Assembly: GCA_963210315.1 (NCBI GenBank)
Contig: OY723313.1
Location: forward strand, 1,789,944-1,853,943
Source: Rhynchopus euleeides
Taxonomy: Eukaryota; Euglenozoa; Diplonemea; Diplonemida; Diplonemidae
DNA: 64,000 nt
Direction of reading: 5' to 3'
The stretch's first letter is position 1. Each line of letters begins with the position of its first letter. Positions 31,601 to 42,368 of this stretch are shown piece by piece. A program made the position numbers and the translations under genes. The notes beneath the pieces are model-generated. The model ran no database searches and was not told the origin of the DNA. It saw only the letters and a program-made list of their open reading frames with translations.

Positions 31601-31652
31601 CGTCGGTCGGGGAGAAGACCCAATGTCTCCCCGATACCTTTGCAGACCGCAT
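28628..31652 (-). CDS. hAT-like transposase with N-terminal ubiquitin-protease-like region (main exon)
   Basis: The chosen ATG at 31652 is one base after TTGAACAG. The first about 400 residues include CSDCNERQKRTTC and LLPELLMIDYKRFDNKGHKQ, then a GHYALAVLAAG motif, resembling the C-terminal half of ubiquitin-specific proteases (Cys-pair finger, R-F strand, catalytic His). No clear catalytic Cys box is visible. Next comes a BED/TTF-type zinc finger, C-x2-C near 30005 and H-x4-H near 29875. The transposase core follows: KIDGST (first D), AFASDQATT (second D), VHDLSHLHQN (the usual H-C-x-x-H site), SYFTYFNTSHKR and TIRWAAH. This order is that of ZNF862/KIAA1586-type hAT proteins. The frame leaves the coding sequence at 28628-28636, where GGTACG or GGTGGG could be donor; neither is the GTATG used by host genes. 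The remainder is at 24939-25616. Confidence 0.65.
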
Positions 31653-31799
31653 CCTGTTCAAGGTTTGGCGTGATGTGAGTGGGAGACGGGAGGAGCAGCA
31701 TAAGTGCACGAACATTATGAGCACTGGCATCTGAAAAAGCGTCGCAGCAAAGTGATTATTTCCTCCTAATTTGCCGCGTTGCGTTGACGCTTCCACCAC

Positions 31800-32191
31800 C
31801 CGAGGCCTGCCGCCTTGATGTGGGTGTCACACATGTGCCACGACATAGCTAGACATACAAAAGAAGCAAGATCGTCGGAATCACTTCTACACTTTTACGC
31901 TTCATGGGCGAGGAAAGAAGCACAGCGAACAGTTTTTTTTGGTACCACGTCTGAGGTGTAGGCCACACCACCACCCCATACCCACCCCCAGGTGCAATTT
32001 TTTTTGCACCCGGAAAATGTGTTCTTTTGACTGTTTGAGCACATCCAAGACCGGGAACATAAAAATTTTCTGCCAATACCAAGTAGGGTCACAATAAAAT
32101 CCAAAGGAAAAAAGTGCAAAAAAATAGTGCAAAAAAATATTTTTTCCCCAAATTCCTATTTTCATTCCGTGAAATAGATACACGCCTGAGG
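31800..32191. other. Intergenic, AT-richer flank of the hAT gene
   Basis: No gene is visible and no terminal inverted repeat or 8-bp duplication for the hAT element could be paired with the region below 24939. A-tract and T-tract runs are common. Confidence 0.4.
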
Positions 32192-32666
32192 GGGACCCTT
32201 TCGAATTTTTTTTGGGGAAGGGTAAATTGAACGTTTTTGGCCAAATGAAGCCACTGCGACCATTCCCGGGCCTCGGAAATCAGATTTTTGCCCCTCAAAT
32301 GCGGTGCCGGTCCGGACAAAAAACCGAAAAAATCGTGAAAAATGGCCCATTTTCCCCAGCCAAAAATGGGCCAAAAATGCCCCCCGGACACCCCCAGAGA
32401 CATGTCCTAATCCGGGGTGCCAGTAGGGGGGACCTTTCGATTTTTTTTCGAGGAGAGGTCAATTGAACGTTTTTGGACATCTGAGGCCACTGCGACCATT
32501 CACAGGCCTCGGAAATGAGATTTTTGGCCCTCAAATGGGGTACCGGTCCCCACGAAATTCCGAAAAAATCATGAAAATCGAAAGGTCCCACGCACCAAAT
32601 TCTGCCCAAAAATCGTCAAAAATGGACATGTCATACGCAGCAAGGGGGCAAACCACTCCCCAATGC
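32192..32666. repeat. Dispersed repeat of two diverged half-units, copy B (empty site)
   Basis: Nearly identical to 9283-9880 minus the 109-bp element. Both half-units begin with GGGGGACC(C/T)TTTCGA a few bases before TTGAACGTTTTTGG. It provides the uninserted target for copy 6 of the 109-bp element. Confidence 0.85.
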
Positions 32667-35600
32667 TCAATGATTCCACGGCAAGCCAGATTTTCTGATC
32701 AATTGGTTTGTTTGAGCATGTTCCTGGCCCTTGTTTGGAAAGTAGATGACCCCTGGCTGGAGAGGACGGTTGTGCTCGACCGGACGGAGAGAGAACCTTC
32801 TCCATAACCACCTCCACTCCACAATGCCACAAGTGGCAGGAAGGCCGGGTGTTACAGGCCTCAACCAGGGTTCCAAGGCTCTCCACTTCCTGGCTGCGTC
32901 AGGGATCACCGGGTACAGCGAGCAGGATTCCCTGTCCTGACACCCCAGCATGTACCACCGGAAGAACCCGAAACAGCAGCCCCCCCTCATGGGGGTTGCA
33001 AGAGGCACGGAAATCGTTCAAATCGGACCGAGTCCGAAAATTCGGCACTTTCTTGGGTACAAATTGCGGTCCGAAATTTTCCGATTTTTTGAAAAAAGGC
33101 TAATTCTGTAAGGGGGACCTTTTCGAATTTTTTTTTCGGGCACTTTTTCCACAAGGAAATGTCCGCCCTGTCCGCTACTGTCCACTACCGATTTCAAGGA
33201 TCCTCCCTCGTATCTGGATCTTACTCCCCGACTTTTGTTCTGCAGTGCGATTCCCTGTTAGAGAGGCCATAGTGGTGGTTACCGTTGTGATATCGGAGGA
33301 AAGGAGTACTCACTGGCGGTGTGTTCACGTTACTACGTTCGTGTGGGCTCAACCAAAGGTAGGTCAGTTGTTGTCGAGTGGTTGTCCCCTGCAGGGGAAA
33401 GGAGAGCCGACGGCAACCTGCTTCGAATGCGTTCATTTATTTTGCATCCAGTGGACCACTCCGTGACTCGGTTATTTTCCTGGCGGAAAACGATTTGTCA
33501 TCACACAGCCTCATGCTGCGCCTGACGATCACACAACACACTGGCCAAGCAACATCTCTGTGTTACTTGCAATCAAAAGGACAACACACAATTTGTCGTT
33601 TACCTCACTTACTGGCAGTCGCCCCAACTGGGTGGAACCCACAGCGCCCCCCACTCTCGTTCTTGTTTTCTACGCGACCCACGGCGGAAGGGTGTACTGA
33701 TTCGTTTATTCGATACCAGGCAGCGGGATGAAAAACAAGTCTCCATCATCAAGGGATGGAGTTGCCCCGTCGGGCAGCCTCCACCTCCCGGCGAGATGCT
33801 TTCAGATGGAATGAGCCTCACTTGGCCTGAAAGGCATTGAGAGGGTGTGCGTGAAGTTCTTATTATATTCGGGAGTGTCACTGGGTTTGTGGACTGTGGC
33901 AGACCCCCGACCCCTCATTCAAGGTGGGGTTCAGATCGACGGGGCTCCGAGGGGGGTGTCGGTGTTGTTTTCCTAATGCGACCTGTGCTGACCCAGGGGA
34001 TTGTGGGGTTTCCAACATTTTTGTTAGCAGAAAGTCACACACCACAATAATCATCCAAACGTGCTCGACACGAACCCCTCCATCAGGCTCAGGGCGATCA
34101 TTTCAGGGTTTGTGTGCAGAAGCGTCAACGAACAAAATACAGGCGAGCTGAACGGTGTTGTGACTTCCAAAGGAAGGGTCTGGTTGAACCCACTTTGTTC
34201 AGGCCACAAGAACCACTCAAATTTCACTTTCCATTCGACGTTTGCTTCCCAGCGACGCCTCTCTGACATGTTTCCTTCTGTTTGTTGCGTCGGCGTGTCA
34301 AGTGACGGGGGGGCAGAGAAGGAGTTGTTGGGGATCTGCTTTTTGTTTCCGCTCTTTTTTGGGTACAACCCAACAGGCTCGATCTATCTTTCCCGGTCAC
34401 CGCTCTTCCCACTTTCGGATCGTGAAGTGCTCTGATTTTTTGAATAAAGGTATCAGCGCCTTCCACACACGATCTCGACACCCCAGCTCCCTCCATACCT
34501 CCCCCCGTCCATACATTTGAGACCTCATGAGTGTCGGTTTGTGTTGACAGTTCGGCCAACTGGAAACTAACTTCCGTCTTCACTCGGAATGCGGAAAAGG
34601 TACCCACACAGCGACACGGAGGCGTATTTATTACTGTTGTGATCCCCTCACCAAGTCGGAAAGAAGCCAAAAAAAAGTTTTTGCGATCGCGTTTATCATT
34701 CTTGAACAGCCTTGAATTCCAATGAAACTGAACATCTTAGTTGGAACAGAGAGGAGAGAATTTTGAGAACATGCTAGGGAGCAGAACACGGGAGTTTCCG
34801 GAAGACAGCATCACACAGAGAGCGAAACCTCCGTTTGTATTATGATGGGGCGACCCGAGGTTCAGACAAGAGCCTCTGAGGAGAACTGCGAGGGCAGTGC
34901 GTGCAGCAGTCCTGCCCTGCCCCACCCCCTGCCCACCCCCCCCCCCCCCTAGGGACCGTCTTTAGGTACCGAAATCCGTCAAAATTACGACATTTTTCGA
35001 CATAGGCAATTTTCCACCATAAACCCTCCAAAAATGCTGAAAAAGTGGCCAGACCACCCCAGAAACCGCCCCTGGGTGTGGGGCACCCACTTTGGTGCCC
35101 CGGAACGCGGCTGAAACGCTGTGTTGAAAAAAATGTCATGGTTTGGTACCGAACCCCTCCCCGGCTGAGTCTCCCGAGCACCCTGTCACCTGCGTCATCA
35201 CCATCCCCCGTCATGTACCACGTTCTGCCGCCTCTGATGAGGCATCTGGGCACTACCGGGCTAAAAAAATGGCATTTCAGCGAGTGTTCTGTCAGGTTTC
35301 TGCCGATATCTTATCCTCAACAAGACCGGGGTGTGTCTGCGAATGCAAGGGCGTCGCCCGGGAGGCGTTATTATGTGCCCTCCCCGAGGTGTCGGATGCA
35401 TCGGGAACTTCATCAGGGGAAACGGCAACAGCGAAGTGGGTGTGGTGTATCAACTGTGTCACCCCGGCTCTACGGCACTGCAGTGGCACTTCTCAGCGGC
35501 GATGATCCCCGTCCTCTGCACCATCACCCCCACTTACGCGCTTCATTGCAGCACTGAAAGAGCTAAAAGAGATGCCGGACGACGGCCAGAATGCTGGGGA

Positions 35601-36214
35601 ACTCAGCCGCAGATGGAAAGGAGAGGCCGGAGACGGTGCGCGAGTGGAGTTTGGGACTGGCGTCTTTGGAAAATATGCCGGTGTGGGTTCCAAAGCCTTA
35701 TTCGGTGTACAAACCGGCAGGCGCAGTGGTTGGTGGACGCTGCAGCAAGTGTTATCAGGAAATGCTGGCGAGAAGACGCTCCTTCCCAAGCTTGTCACAC
35801 TCATTTGCTCCTAAATTGAACCGGAGGCATCAGTGCCCGCCCAAGACAAGAAAAGGCGGCATGTTGCGGGCAAGTTGGGCGGGACGGGCTCGGAAGGGTG
35901 GTTCGGATGAGGGGGCCGGAACCAAACCATGACACTTTTTTGAGCATGGTCACGGATTGGCTCAGAAGTGGCCAAATACCCCCAAAAACCACCCAGACCG
36001 CCCCCAAATACTCCCAGGGGCCGGGGTTTCAAGTTTACAGCCATTTTGTGCGTGTTCCTCGCCTATGTGAAAAATCCCGTAATTTTCCCCCCTTAAGGTT
36101 TTCCCTACCCCCTCCCCCCCGTCTCTCCCTCCCCTGTTGCCGAATTCGAGCCGAAAACTGTCCTGTGGGACCGGACACCGTCACACTTCGTTCTGATAGC
36201 ATGATGTAACAACT
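32667..36214. other. Intergenic region of divergent strand switch
   Basis: No supported coding sequence over about 3.5 kb. It includes the second copy of the 92-bp repeat (33116-33207), a long C run at about 34935 and T/C-rich tracts just before the plus cluster. As the region upstream of the first plus-strand gene, it is where transcription of the plus cluster would start. Confidence 0.5.
33116..33207. repeat. 92-bp dispersed repeat, copy B
   Basis: Same 92 bases as 16247-16338 with only one or two changes. Both copies end at CAAGGATCCTCC and their flanks then diverge, so the borders are those of a discrete repeat. Confidence 0.75.
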
Positions 36215-37420
36215 ATGCGCGACAACAGTGCGGTCGAGCCGGTTCAGAAGCTGTGCGCTCGCGCCCTCCAAGCGCGACCGAAGGACGCAGATGCACTCTT
36301 GGTGGAGGCCCTCCGGCGGGTGGAGGGCGGGGGTTCACGCCAGGACGAGGCGTACGCACGGATGTGTCTCGCCGACATCACACTCCGCCGTGCGCACGGC
36401 GACCTGCGAGCCCTCTTCAACCGGCAGGACCTCCGCAGGAGCGCAGAGCACCCCGAGAGCCTCCTGCTGTACACCTCTGCCAACCACACCACCTGTGCGG
36501 CCCACGTCCAGACCAAGCTGCGCCAGACACGCTGCATGATCCGCGACACGTGCTCCCTGCTGCGGGTGCCGGAGGACCGTGAGTTTGCCGTGCCTCTCCG
36601 CCTTAACGCTGTGTCTGTCGCGCTCGTGATCCTCGAGGAGCGCCTGTGTAGCGGGAGGGCAGGGGATGCGGGGCACACCCCCGCACCCCCCTGCACGTCC
36701 GGCACGTGCTGCCTGTGTGCCGCGTGCCTCGCAGAGGTGTGCAGCGACCTCCGCACCGCGCTCTACTACGCAGAGGGCCTGCCGCCGAGCCACCTGCACC
36801 TGGTGGCGCTTGCAGCCCTCTTCTTCTACAGGCTCAGCCGCCTTGCGGAGCACGGCTTGGCGCTGCCGGAGGAGGCTGCCCCCGAGGTAGGTGCTGGTTG
36901 GGTGTCGCGGTCCCGCTCCCTCCTCCACAGGCTGAACAGGGCACCGCCATCGCGCCTCGGAGACCAGGTGGCCCAAGCACTGCTGCAGGCACTTGCCGTG
37001 GGAGGGGGCGATGGGAGTGTCGTCGAGCAAGGCTTCTACGGCGCAGAGTGCCTGTTCCTGCATCTGGGTGCCGATCCGTGCGACAGGGGCCTCTTGGCCT
37101 TCACCCAGCTGGTGCATGATGTCCGCCCTGTGGGGACACTCGAGGTGGCGGATGCCTCAGAGCCTCGCGAGACCCCGCAAGGGTCCGAGGGATCCGCTGA
37201 GGGCACTCCGTCTGTTGCCGATGACGAGTCCCCAGTTCCGACCTCTGGAGGGTGTAGCCAGCCCTCCAGCCAGAGGGCCGCGCGGTGCCTACCGGAAGCG
37301 CTCCCTGCGTATCACCCTGACCACTCACACCGGGCTGTGGTGCTCTGTCACCCCACCCCCTTCGACCCCGATGGGTATCTCGCGGACCTCACGGAGCACT
37401 TGTCGGAGCTCCAGGGTTGA
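36215..37420 (+). CDS. Unknown protein, first gene of the plus cluster
   Basis: A 401-codon single frame. The N-terminal half is helical and could be TPR-like (LCARALQARPKDADALLVEALRR, then EAYARMCLADITLRRAHGDL). A short Cys-rich patch, TCCLCAACLAEVC, lies near residue 165. The last 100 residues are Pro/Ser/Glu-rich. No family is recognised. A 44-base GTAGG...CAG segment at 36886-36929 looks intron-like but lacks the GTATG donor, and removing it gives a much poorer frame, so the unspliced frame is kept. The ATG at 36215 lies 16 bases after TTCTGATAG. Confidence 0.6.
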   Translation: MRDNSAVEPVQKLCARALQARPKDADALLVEALRRVEGGGSRQDEAYARMCLADITLRRAHGDLRALFNRQDLRRSAEHPESLLLYTSANHTTCAAHVQTKLRQTRCMIRDTCSLLRVPEDREFAVPLRLNAVSVALVILEERLCSGRAGDAGHTPAPPCTSGTCCLCAACLAEVCSDLRTALYYAEGLPPSHLHLVALAALFFYRLSRLAEHGLALPEEAAPEVGAGWVSRSRSLLHRLNRAPPSRLGDQVAQALLQALAVGGGDGSVVEQGFYGAECLFLHLGADPCDRGLLAFTQLVHDVRPVGTLEVADASEPRETPQGSEGSAEGTPSVADDESPVPTSGGCSQPSSQRAARCLPEALPAYHPDHSHRAVVLCHPTPFDPDGYLADLTEHLSELQG

Positions 37421-37750
37421 CATTGGTGTCACTCATCCCCCACCCACCTACCGCCTCCCCACTGCAGCATGGGTGGGTGGGGTAGGCATAATCCAGAAGA
37501 CAAGCGCAGAGGCAGCCCTGACCTTGTTGTTCCCACAACAACGGCAGCCTGAGGTGTTCGTTCACGACACGGAGAGGAGAACGGTCCCCCCGCCCACCAA
37601 CCCACCCTTCCTCCCGCCTGCCGGTGGGCGGCTGTGCAGTGCAAGCATCCTCTCCATGTCGCACCGTGCGGTCTTGTTGATGTGGCAGTGGGGTGTCCCC
37701 CAAACCCCCGAGAGTTACGCCACATCATACCCCACCCAGCAGGTTATACA

Positions 37751-39340
37751 ATGCAGGTCAACGCTGCGGCGATCGCAGAGGCTGTGAAGGCCTACGACCT
37801 GCCTGAGGGCGTGAAGTTTTCGTATGGCACGTCAGGGTTCCGCACAGTGGGCGAGCTGCTCCCCGGCGTCGCCCTGAGGATCGGGGTGCTGATGTGCGCG
37901 CGGAGCGCCCTCAAGAAGCAGGCGGTGGGGGTGATGGTTAGCGCGTCGCACAACCCGGCGAAGGACAACGGGATGAAGCTGGTGGAGTCCACAGGCGAGA
38001 TGCTGCACCAGTCCTGGGAGGCCCATGCCGAGGAGTTTGCGAACGCGCGGAGCGGCAGCGATCTGCACGCCGCTCTGGTGAAGCTGATCGAAAGCGAGTC
38101 CATCGACACCTCATTCACGCCCCGTGTTGTCGTCGGCAGCGACACACGCGAGACAGGGCCCGCCCTCCTCGCAGGGCTCAAGGCAGGCATCGAGGCTGTC
38201 GGCGGGACGATCGAGGACCACAAGATTGTGACTACCCCGCAGCTGCACTACTTCGTGCACAAGCAGGCGGAGAAGCCTGACGAGCAGCACTACGTTGCCA
38301 CGGTGGCAAAGGCCTTCCGCACCCTCATGGGCAAACGGGGGCTCACCCACAGGGTGCACATCGACTGCTGCAACGGTGTGGGCTACCCGAAGATGAAGGT
38401 CCTGGCTGAGGCGGTCACCGGCGTGTCCTTCCGCCTGTTTAACGGCGACATCGAGACGCCTGCGAAGCTCAACAACCTCTGCGGGGCAGACTTCATCCAG
38501 AAGGAGAAGAGAACTCCTGAGGGCGCTGATACCTCGGAGTTTGGCGAGCGTGACCATCTTGCTGCATTTGACGGCGACGCTGACAGGCTGGTGTACTTCT
38601 TCTACAAGGATGGTGCCTTCAACATCCTCGACGGCGACCGCATTGCCGTGCTGTACGCAACGTACGTGAGGAAGCTCATCGACGACCTCAACATCGAAGG
38701 GTTCGCCCCCAAGATCGGGATCGTGCAGACCGCCTACGCCAACGGTGCCTCCACAACATACATGCAGGACGTGCTGAAGGTCGAGGTGGCCTTCACCCCC
38801 ACCGGTGTGAAGCACCTGCACCTGAAGGCCGTGGAGTACGACGTGGGTGTCTACTTCGAGGCGAACGGGCACGGCACCATTGTCTTCTCACCCGCTGTCC
38901 TGGAGCGGCTGCAGCAGGATGACCTCAAGGACAATGTGGCAGCCCAGCATCTGCTGGCTGTGAGCAACCTGCTCTCGCCTGTGTGTGGCGATGCCATGAC
39001 CGACCTTCTGTTCTGCGAGGCCGCTCTGGCAAACATGGGGTGGTCCATTGCGGACTGGGCGCAACTGTATGCTGATGCCCCCAGCCGCATGACGAAGGTC
39101 ACCGTGCCCGATCCGCAGAGGATTAAGACCACCTGGAACCAGATGAAGACGACTGCTCCGGAAGGGCTCCAGGATGCCATTGATGCTGTGGTGAAGGATT
39201 ACAACTGCAAGTCGCGCTCGTTCGTTCGTCCGTCTGGCACGGAGCCTATTGTGCGTGTGTATGCCGAATCGGACACACAGGACAAAGCAGACGATCTGGC
39301 CAGCAAGGTGGAAGATGTTGTGCGCTCTTTCCTGAAGTAA
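37751..39340 (+). CDS. Phosphoacetylglucosamine mutase (PGM3/AGM1)
   Basis: A 529-residue intronless protein that interconverts N-acetylglucosamine 6-phosphate and 1-phosphate in the cytosolic route to UDP-GlcNAc. Family marks are all present: the N-terminal YGTSGFRT near residue 25; the phosphoserine loop SASHNPAKDNGMK near 65; the metal loop FDGDADRLVY near 274; the sugar-binding EANGHGTI near 371; and the phosphate loop RPSGTEPIVRVYAES near 493. An asparagine-rather-than-serine-style EANGHG supports acetylglucosamine mutase over phosphoglucomutase. Length is normal for the family. The ATG lies eight bases after CACCCAGCAG, a likely leader acceptor, 330 bases after the previous gene on the same strand. 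Confidence 0.92.
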   Translation: MQVNAAAIAEAVKAYDLPEGVKFSYGTSGFRTVGELLPGVALRIGVLMCARSALKKQAVGVMVSASHNPAKDNGMKLVESTGEMLHQSWEAHAEEFANARSGSDLHAALVKLIESESIDTSFTPRVVVGSDTRETGPALLAGLKAGIEAVGGTIEDHKIVTTPQLHYFVHKQAEKPDEQHYVATVAKAFRTLMGKRGLTHRVHIDCCNGVGYPKMKVLAEAVTGVSFRLFNGDIETPAKLNNLCGADFIQKEKRTPEGADTSEFGERDHLAAFDGDADRLVYFFYKDGAFNILDGDRIAVLYATYVRKLIDDLNIEGFAPKIGIVQTAYANGASTTYMQDVLKVEVAFTPTGVKHLHLKAVEYDVGVYFEANGHGTIVFSPAVLERLQQDDLKDNVAAQHLLAVSNLLSPVCGDAMTDLLFCEAALANMGWSIADWAQLYADAPSRMTKVTVPDPQRIKTTWNQMKTTAPEGLQDAIDAVVKDYNCKSRSFVRPSGTEPIVRVYAESDTQDKADDLASKVEDVVRSFLK

Positions 39341-39578
39341 TGGATCCGCTGATTTGTGTTGGAGCCGCTCCATGCCTCGTTAACGTTTCTTGTGCCACTC
39401 TGTGTGTTAGCGGTCGTGTGATCTGATGTGTGCCCTGTGGATTTCGTGTTGGGTGGTGATGGCGGGATCGGAGTGCCCATACGGAACGCTGCCCCCCCTC
39501 CCTGTCTGCTGCGTGCTCTTCTGTGCCAAGACCCGCTTCACCGATTTGCCATCACCAGCCACCCACAGGCGTGGCGCC

Positions 39579-40757
39579 ATGGAGGTCAGCCAGCGACACG
39601 TCAACGATGTCCTGCAGCATTCGATGTCGCATGCGCCCGGGAGCTTGCAGGGATCTGGCAGGAGTGCGAGCCCCTCGAACAAGATGATTGAGGTCGCTTT
39701 CAAGAACTACCTCCAGCACCAATCTGAGGCGCGCTTCCCCCCCGGAAACTTCCTCTTGAAGACGGGGCGGCACCGCGAGATGCCGAAGCGGAAGCCCCAG
39801 GTGCCCGAGCTGCACGTCTTGGCAGAGACCTGCCCAGAGGACCTCCGCTACACACTGGCAACACACCCTCCAGAAGGCGTGAACGTTGTGTTCTACAAGC
39901 GGTTTGGCGACCACAAGCCACACCGAGACCATCAGTTTGCCAGATATCGCTTCCCCAACACCAAGCTGAGGCTCGGTGTGCCAGGCCTGCGTCAGCAGGG
40001 GCGCCCCGCCACGGCGCCGCTGGTGGCAAACTCCATCCTCAGCTCAAACTTTGTGTCGTCGCAGCTCCTCTCCTTCGAGAAGAAGAACGGCTTGCTGAAA
40101 CCGATCGGCAAGCCGTCGCAGGACACCACAGGGAATGACTGCTCTCTGGTGGCTAAAATGCTGTTCGTTGCCCACGCCTCGCGGCTCCTACGTTTGGCGC
40201 GGCTGCACAACCACATGTCACTGAGCGAGGCGAAGATGCTCTTCCCGAGTTCGCAGGTTACCTACGACGACTACGTGAGAGTGTTTGCCAAGCGTCTCGG
40301 TGATGATTATGACCATGTTCGAGAGAACATGAAAGAGTTGTACGGGTTGATGGCGAACGTCCCCTTCAAGCCAGACGCGCATGCTGATGGGACTTTGCAG
40401 CGCGATGTGTGGCACCTTGTTGCACACTACTTGTGGCGCCGGCATTTCGGGGACAAGCAAGCGCTGCTGAAGTATCTGCATGCGATATTCGAGGTCCGCT
40501 CCAACGCCTCACGGAACGAGGATGTCTGGGTATCTCGTTCAGAATTGCAGATCGCCGTGTCTGCCTATCGTTCCAAGAAGTCTGCTTCGTTGTCGCTCCT
40601 GCGCGACATTGATTTACATCTCATCTCTGTCTTGAACTGGAGGGGCAACCAGATCCCCTACTCGGAGTATCTGGAAGCTGTGCACGACCGACCCTCTCTG
40701 GAAGTCGCGTTTATCGGGTACAGCGATGCCACCTTTTGCCATGTGCCACAGGAGTGA
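39579..40757 (+). CDS. Conserved-looking protein of unknown function
   Basis: 392 residues, intronless. The chosen ATG follows CCACCCACAG by ten bases. The frame is open further upstream, but that part is Cys/Trp-rich and lies before the acceptor. The protein is basic and mostly helical, with EDLRYTLATHPPEG, SLVAKMLFVAHASRLLRLARLH and WHLVAHYLWRRHFGDKQALL. No catalytic motif or membrane segment is seen. The pattern resembles structural proteins of motile protists, but this is impression only. Confidence 0.65.
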   Translation: MEVSQRHVNDVLQHSMSHAPGSLQGSGRSASPSNKMIEVAFKNYLQHQSEARFPPGNFLLKTGRHREMPKRKPQVPELHVLAETCPEDLRYTLATHPPEGVNVVFYKRFGDHKPHRDHQFARYRFPNTKLRLGVPGLRQQGRPATAPLVANSILSSNFVSSQLLSFEKKNGLLKPIGKPSQDTTGNDCSLVAKMLFVAHASRLLRLARLHNHMSLSEAKMLFPSSQVTYDDYVRVFAKRLGDDYDHVRENMKELYGLMANVPFKPDAHADGTLQRDVWHLVAHYLWRRHFGDKQALLKYLHAIFEVRSNASRNEDVWVSRSELQIAVSAYRSKKSASLSLLRDIDLHLISVLNWRGNQIPYSEYLEAVHDRPSLEVAFIGYSDATFCHVPQE

Positions 40758-40885
40758 TGCACTTCCGTGCGTCACGCGGTTGTGGAGAAGTCGACCAGTT
40801 CCGAGGGAGAGCTGCGCGGTAATTTGTGGTTGGGCTGCATTCACACACAGTAAGTTACGCACACACCCCACCACCAGGAGGAGTC

Positions 40886-42128
40886 ATGCGGCGCACACTG
40901 TCCGCACTCCAGCAGGGGTCACGGGCCGGTTGGTCCGGAGTGACGTCATGGACAGTCGCACTCGAGACCCCCAGCTATGAGTTCCGGGAAGCTGACGAAG
41001 ACCGGGTTGCTTACTACTGCAAGTCATCGAAGACAGTCTTCACGAGTCCGAAGGAATTCTTGTTGCATGCGGAGGGGTTGACCAACAAGTCCAGAGACGA
41101 TATGATCTTCGAGGAGGTCGCACGGGATCTGGGCCTGAAGGAGGAGAAGGAGAAGGAGAAGGGGAAGGCGAAGGCGGAAGAGGAGGGGGTGGGACAGCCG
41201 GAGAATCCCTGGAGCAAAGGCATCCCAGAGGACCGCCTGCGTTCTTCTGGGCCGACGGTGAGTTTGGAAGAAGTAGAAGCACGTTCTACACCAAAGGGCT
41301 ACAGAATCGCAGCACGGGTCACTGCCCCTGATTTGGAGCTGCAGCTGTTGCAGCCGATCACACCCGACACCCTCCCTGAAAATGTGCGTCTCCTGGCAAA
41401 TGGCCGTCCCATTCTCGGCCCGACGGAAATCCGCAGAAGTCTTATGCAACTTTCCTTCACCGAACCCGCGAGCAACACCCTCGTGATGTACATGAAGACC
41501 TACATCCCTTCCACGCCTCGCCCCGGCTACAGCCTTGCCAATGCAGTGACGCTTGTCACTAGAAAAGTGCAGTACACAACGGCAGTCAAGAGAAGCGTGA
41601 ACACTCAGGCGTCACGCCTGCCGCCCCTTCCTGATGCTGCGGTCTACCTGTGTGGTTCCTCGAAGGAGCGGGAGTCGCTTGCGAAGGTCATCCCGACGCC
41701 GTCGGGGAACACCGTCGAAATGACCAACATGTTCTCGCCACAGCCTGGCACGACAGTAAATGTCGAGGAGTGCTCGGTGAAGGGGACCCCGGACAGCCCG
41801 GTCGTTGTCACGCCCGCAGGTGATATGACTCTCTCAGAGTTTGTGAAACACACAAACACCCAGCAGTATGTCTCTGTGTGTGTTGCTCTTTTTGTCTAAA
41901 CGTATTTTCGAAGAACGGGTCTGTGCAGTAGCCCAGCTCTCGGCAGTGCTCCGGGGTTGGCGAACACCACAAGAACTCGCGCCGTTTGGTTTCCTGTCGG
42001 GGCGGGGACCTTGTCCGTCTCTTGTGTGTGACACACCGCCCATCATTCCCCACAGATGTAGCACATCTCCGTTTGTTCAGATGGCGAGGAGGCTTCTGGC
42101 CACCCAGTGGGCCACCTCCTCGGCCTAG
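40886..42128 (+). CDS. Unknown protein with possible mitochondrial presequence (2 exons)
   Basis: A 350-residue model: exon 40886-41865, intron 41866-42055 (190 bases, GTATGT to CACAG), exon 42056-42128. The start lies seven bases after CACCACCAG. The first 20 residues, MRRTLSALQQGSRAGWSG, are basic, hydroxylated and lack acids, as in a mitochondrial targeting peptide. A highly charged EKEKEKGKAKAEEE segment lies near residue 100, followed by a beta-rich part. No domain is recognised. The unusually long intron may hide a small exon, so the C-terminus is the least certain part; spliced, it ends VQMARRLLATQWATSSA. Confidence 0.55.
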
Positions 42129-42368
42129 ACTCGACGAAAGGGACCGTGGTGGCAGCGCTGAGGCGCACACCCAGACGCTCCGCGTTCACCATTTTGGACA
42201 CTTCGAAAGAGAGTTGCCGTCTAGAACCTGGTACAGCTGTAGTGTTTTTGTATCTCGAGGGGAGTTCAGGTCATCTTGTCCATTGCTGACACACAAAAGC
42301 CAAAATATCACCAGAATGCCTGCTGCCTGCTGACCGCTGCCACACCCTGTCACACCCACACACCAGAG

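Noticed and set aside
36886-36929. A 44-base intron in the first plus-cluster gene
   Set aside because: The donor is GTAGG, not GTATG. Removal shifts into an Arg/Pro-rich frame ending early, while the unspliced frame keeps good codon use to 37420.
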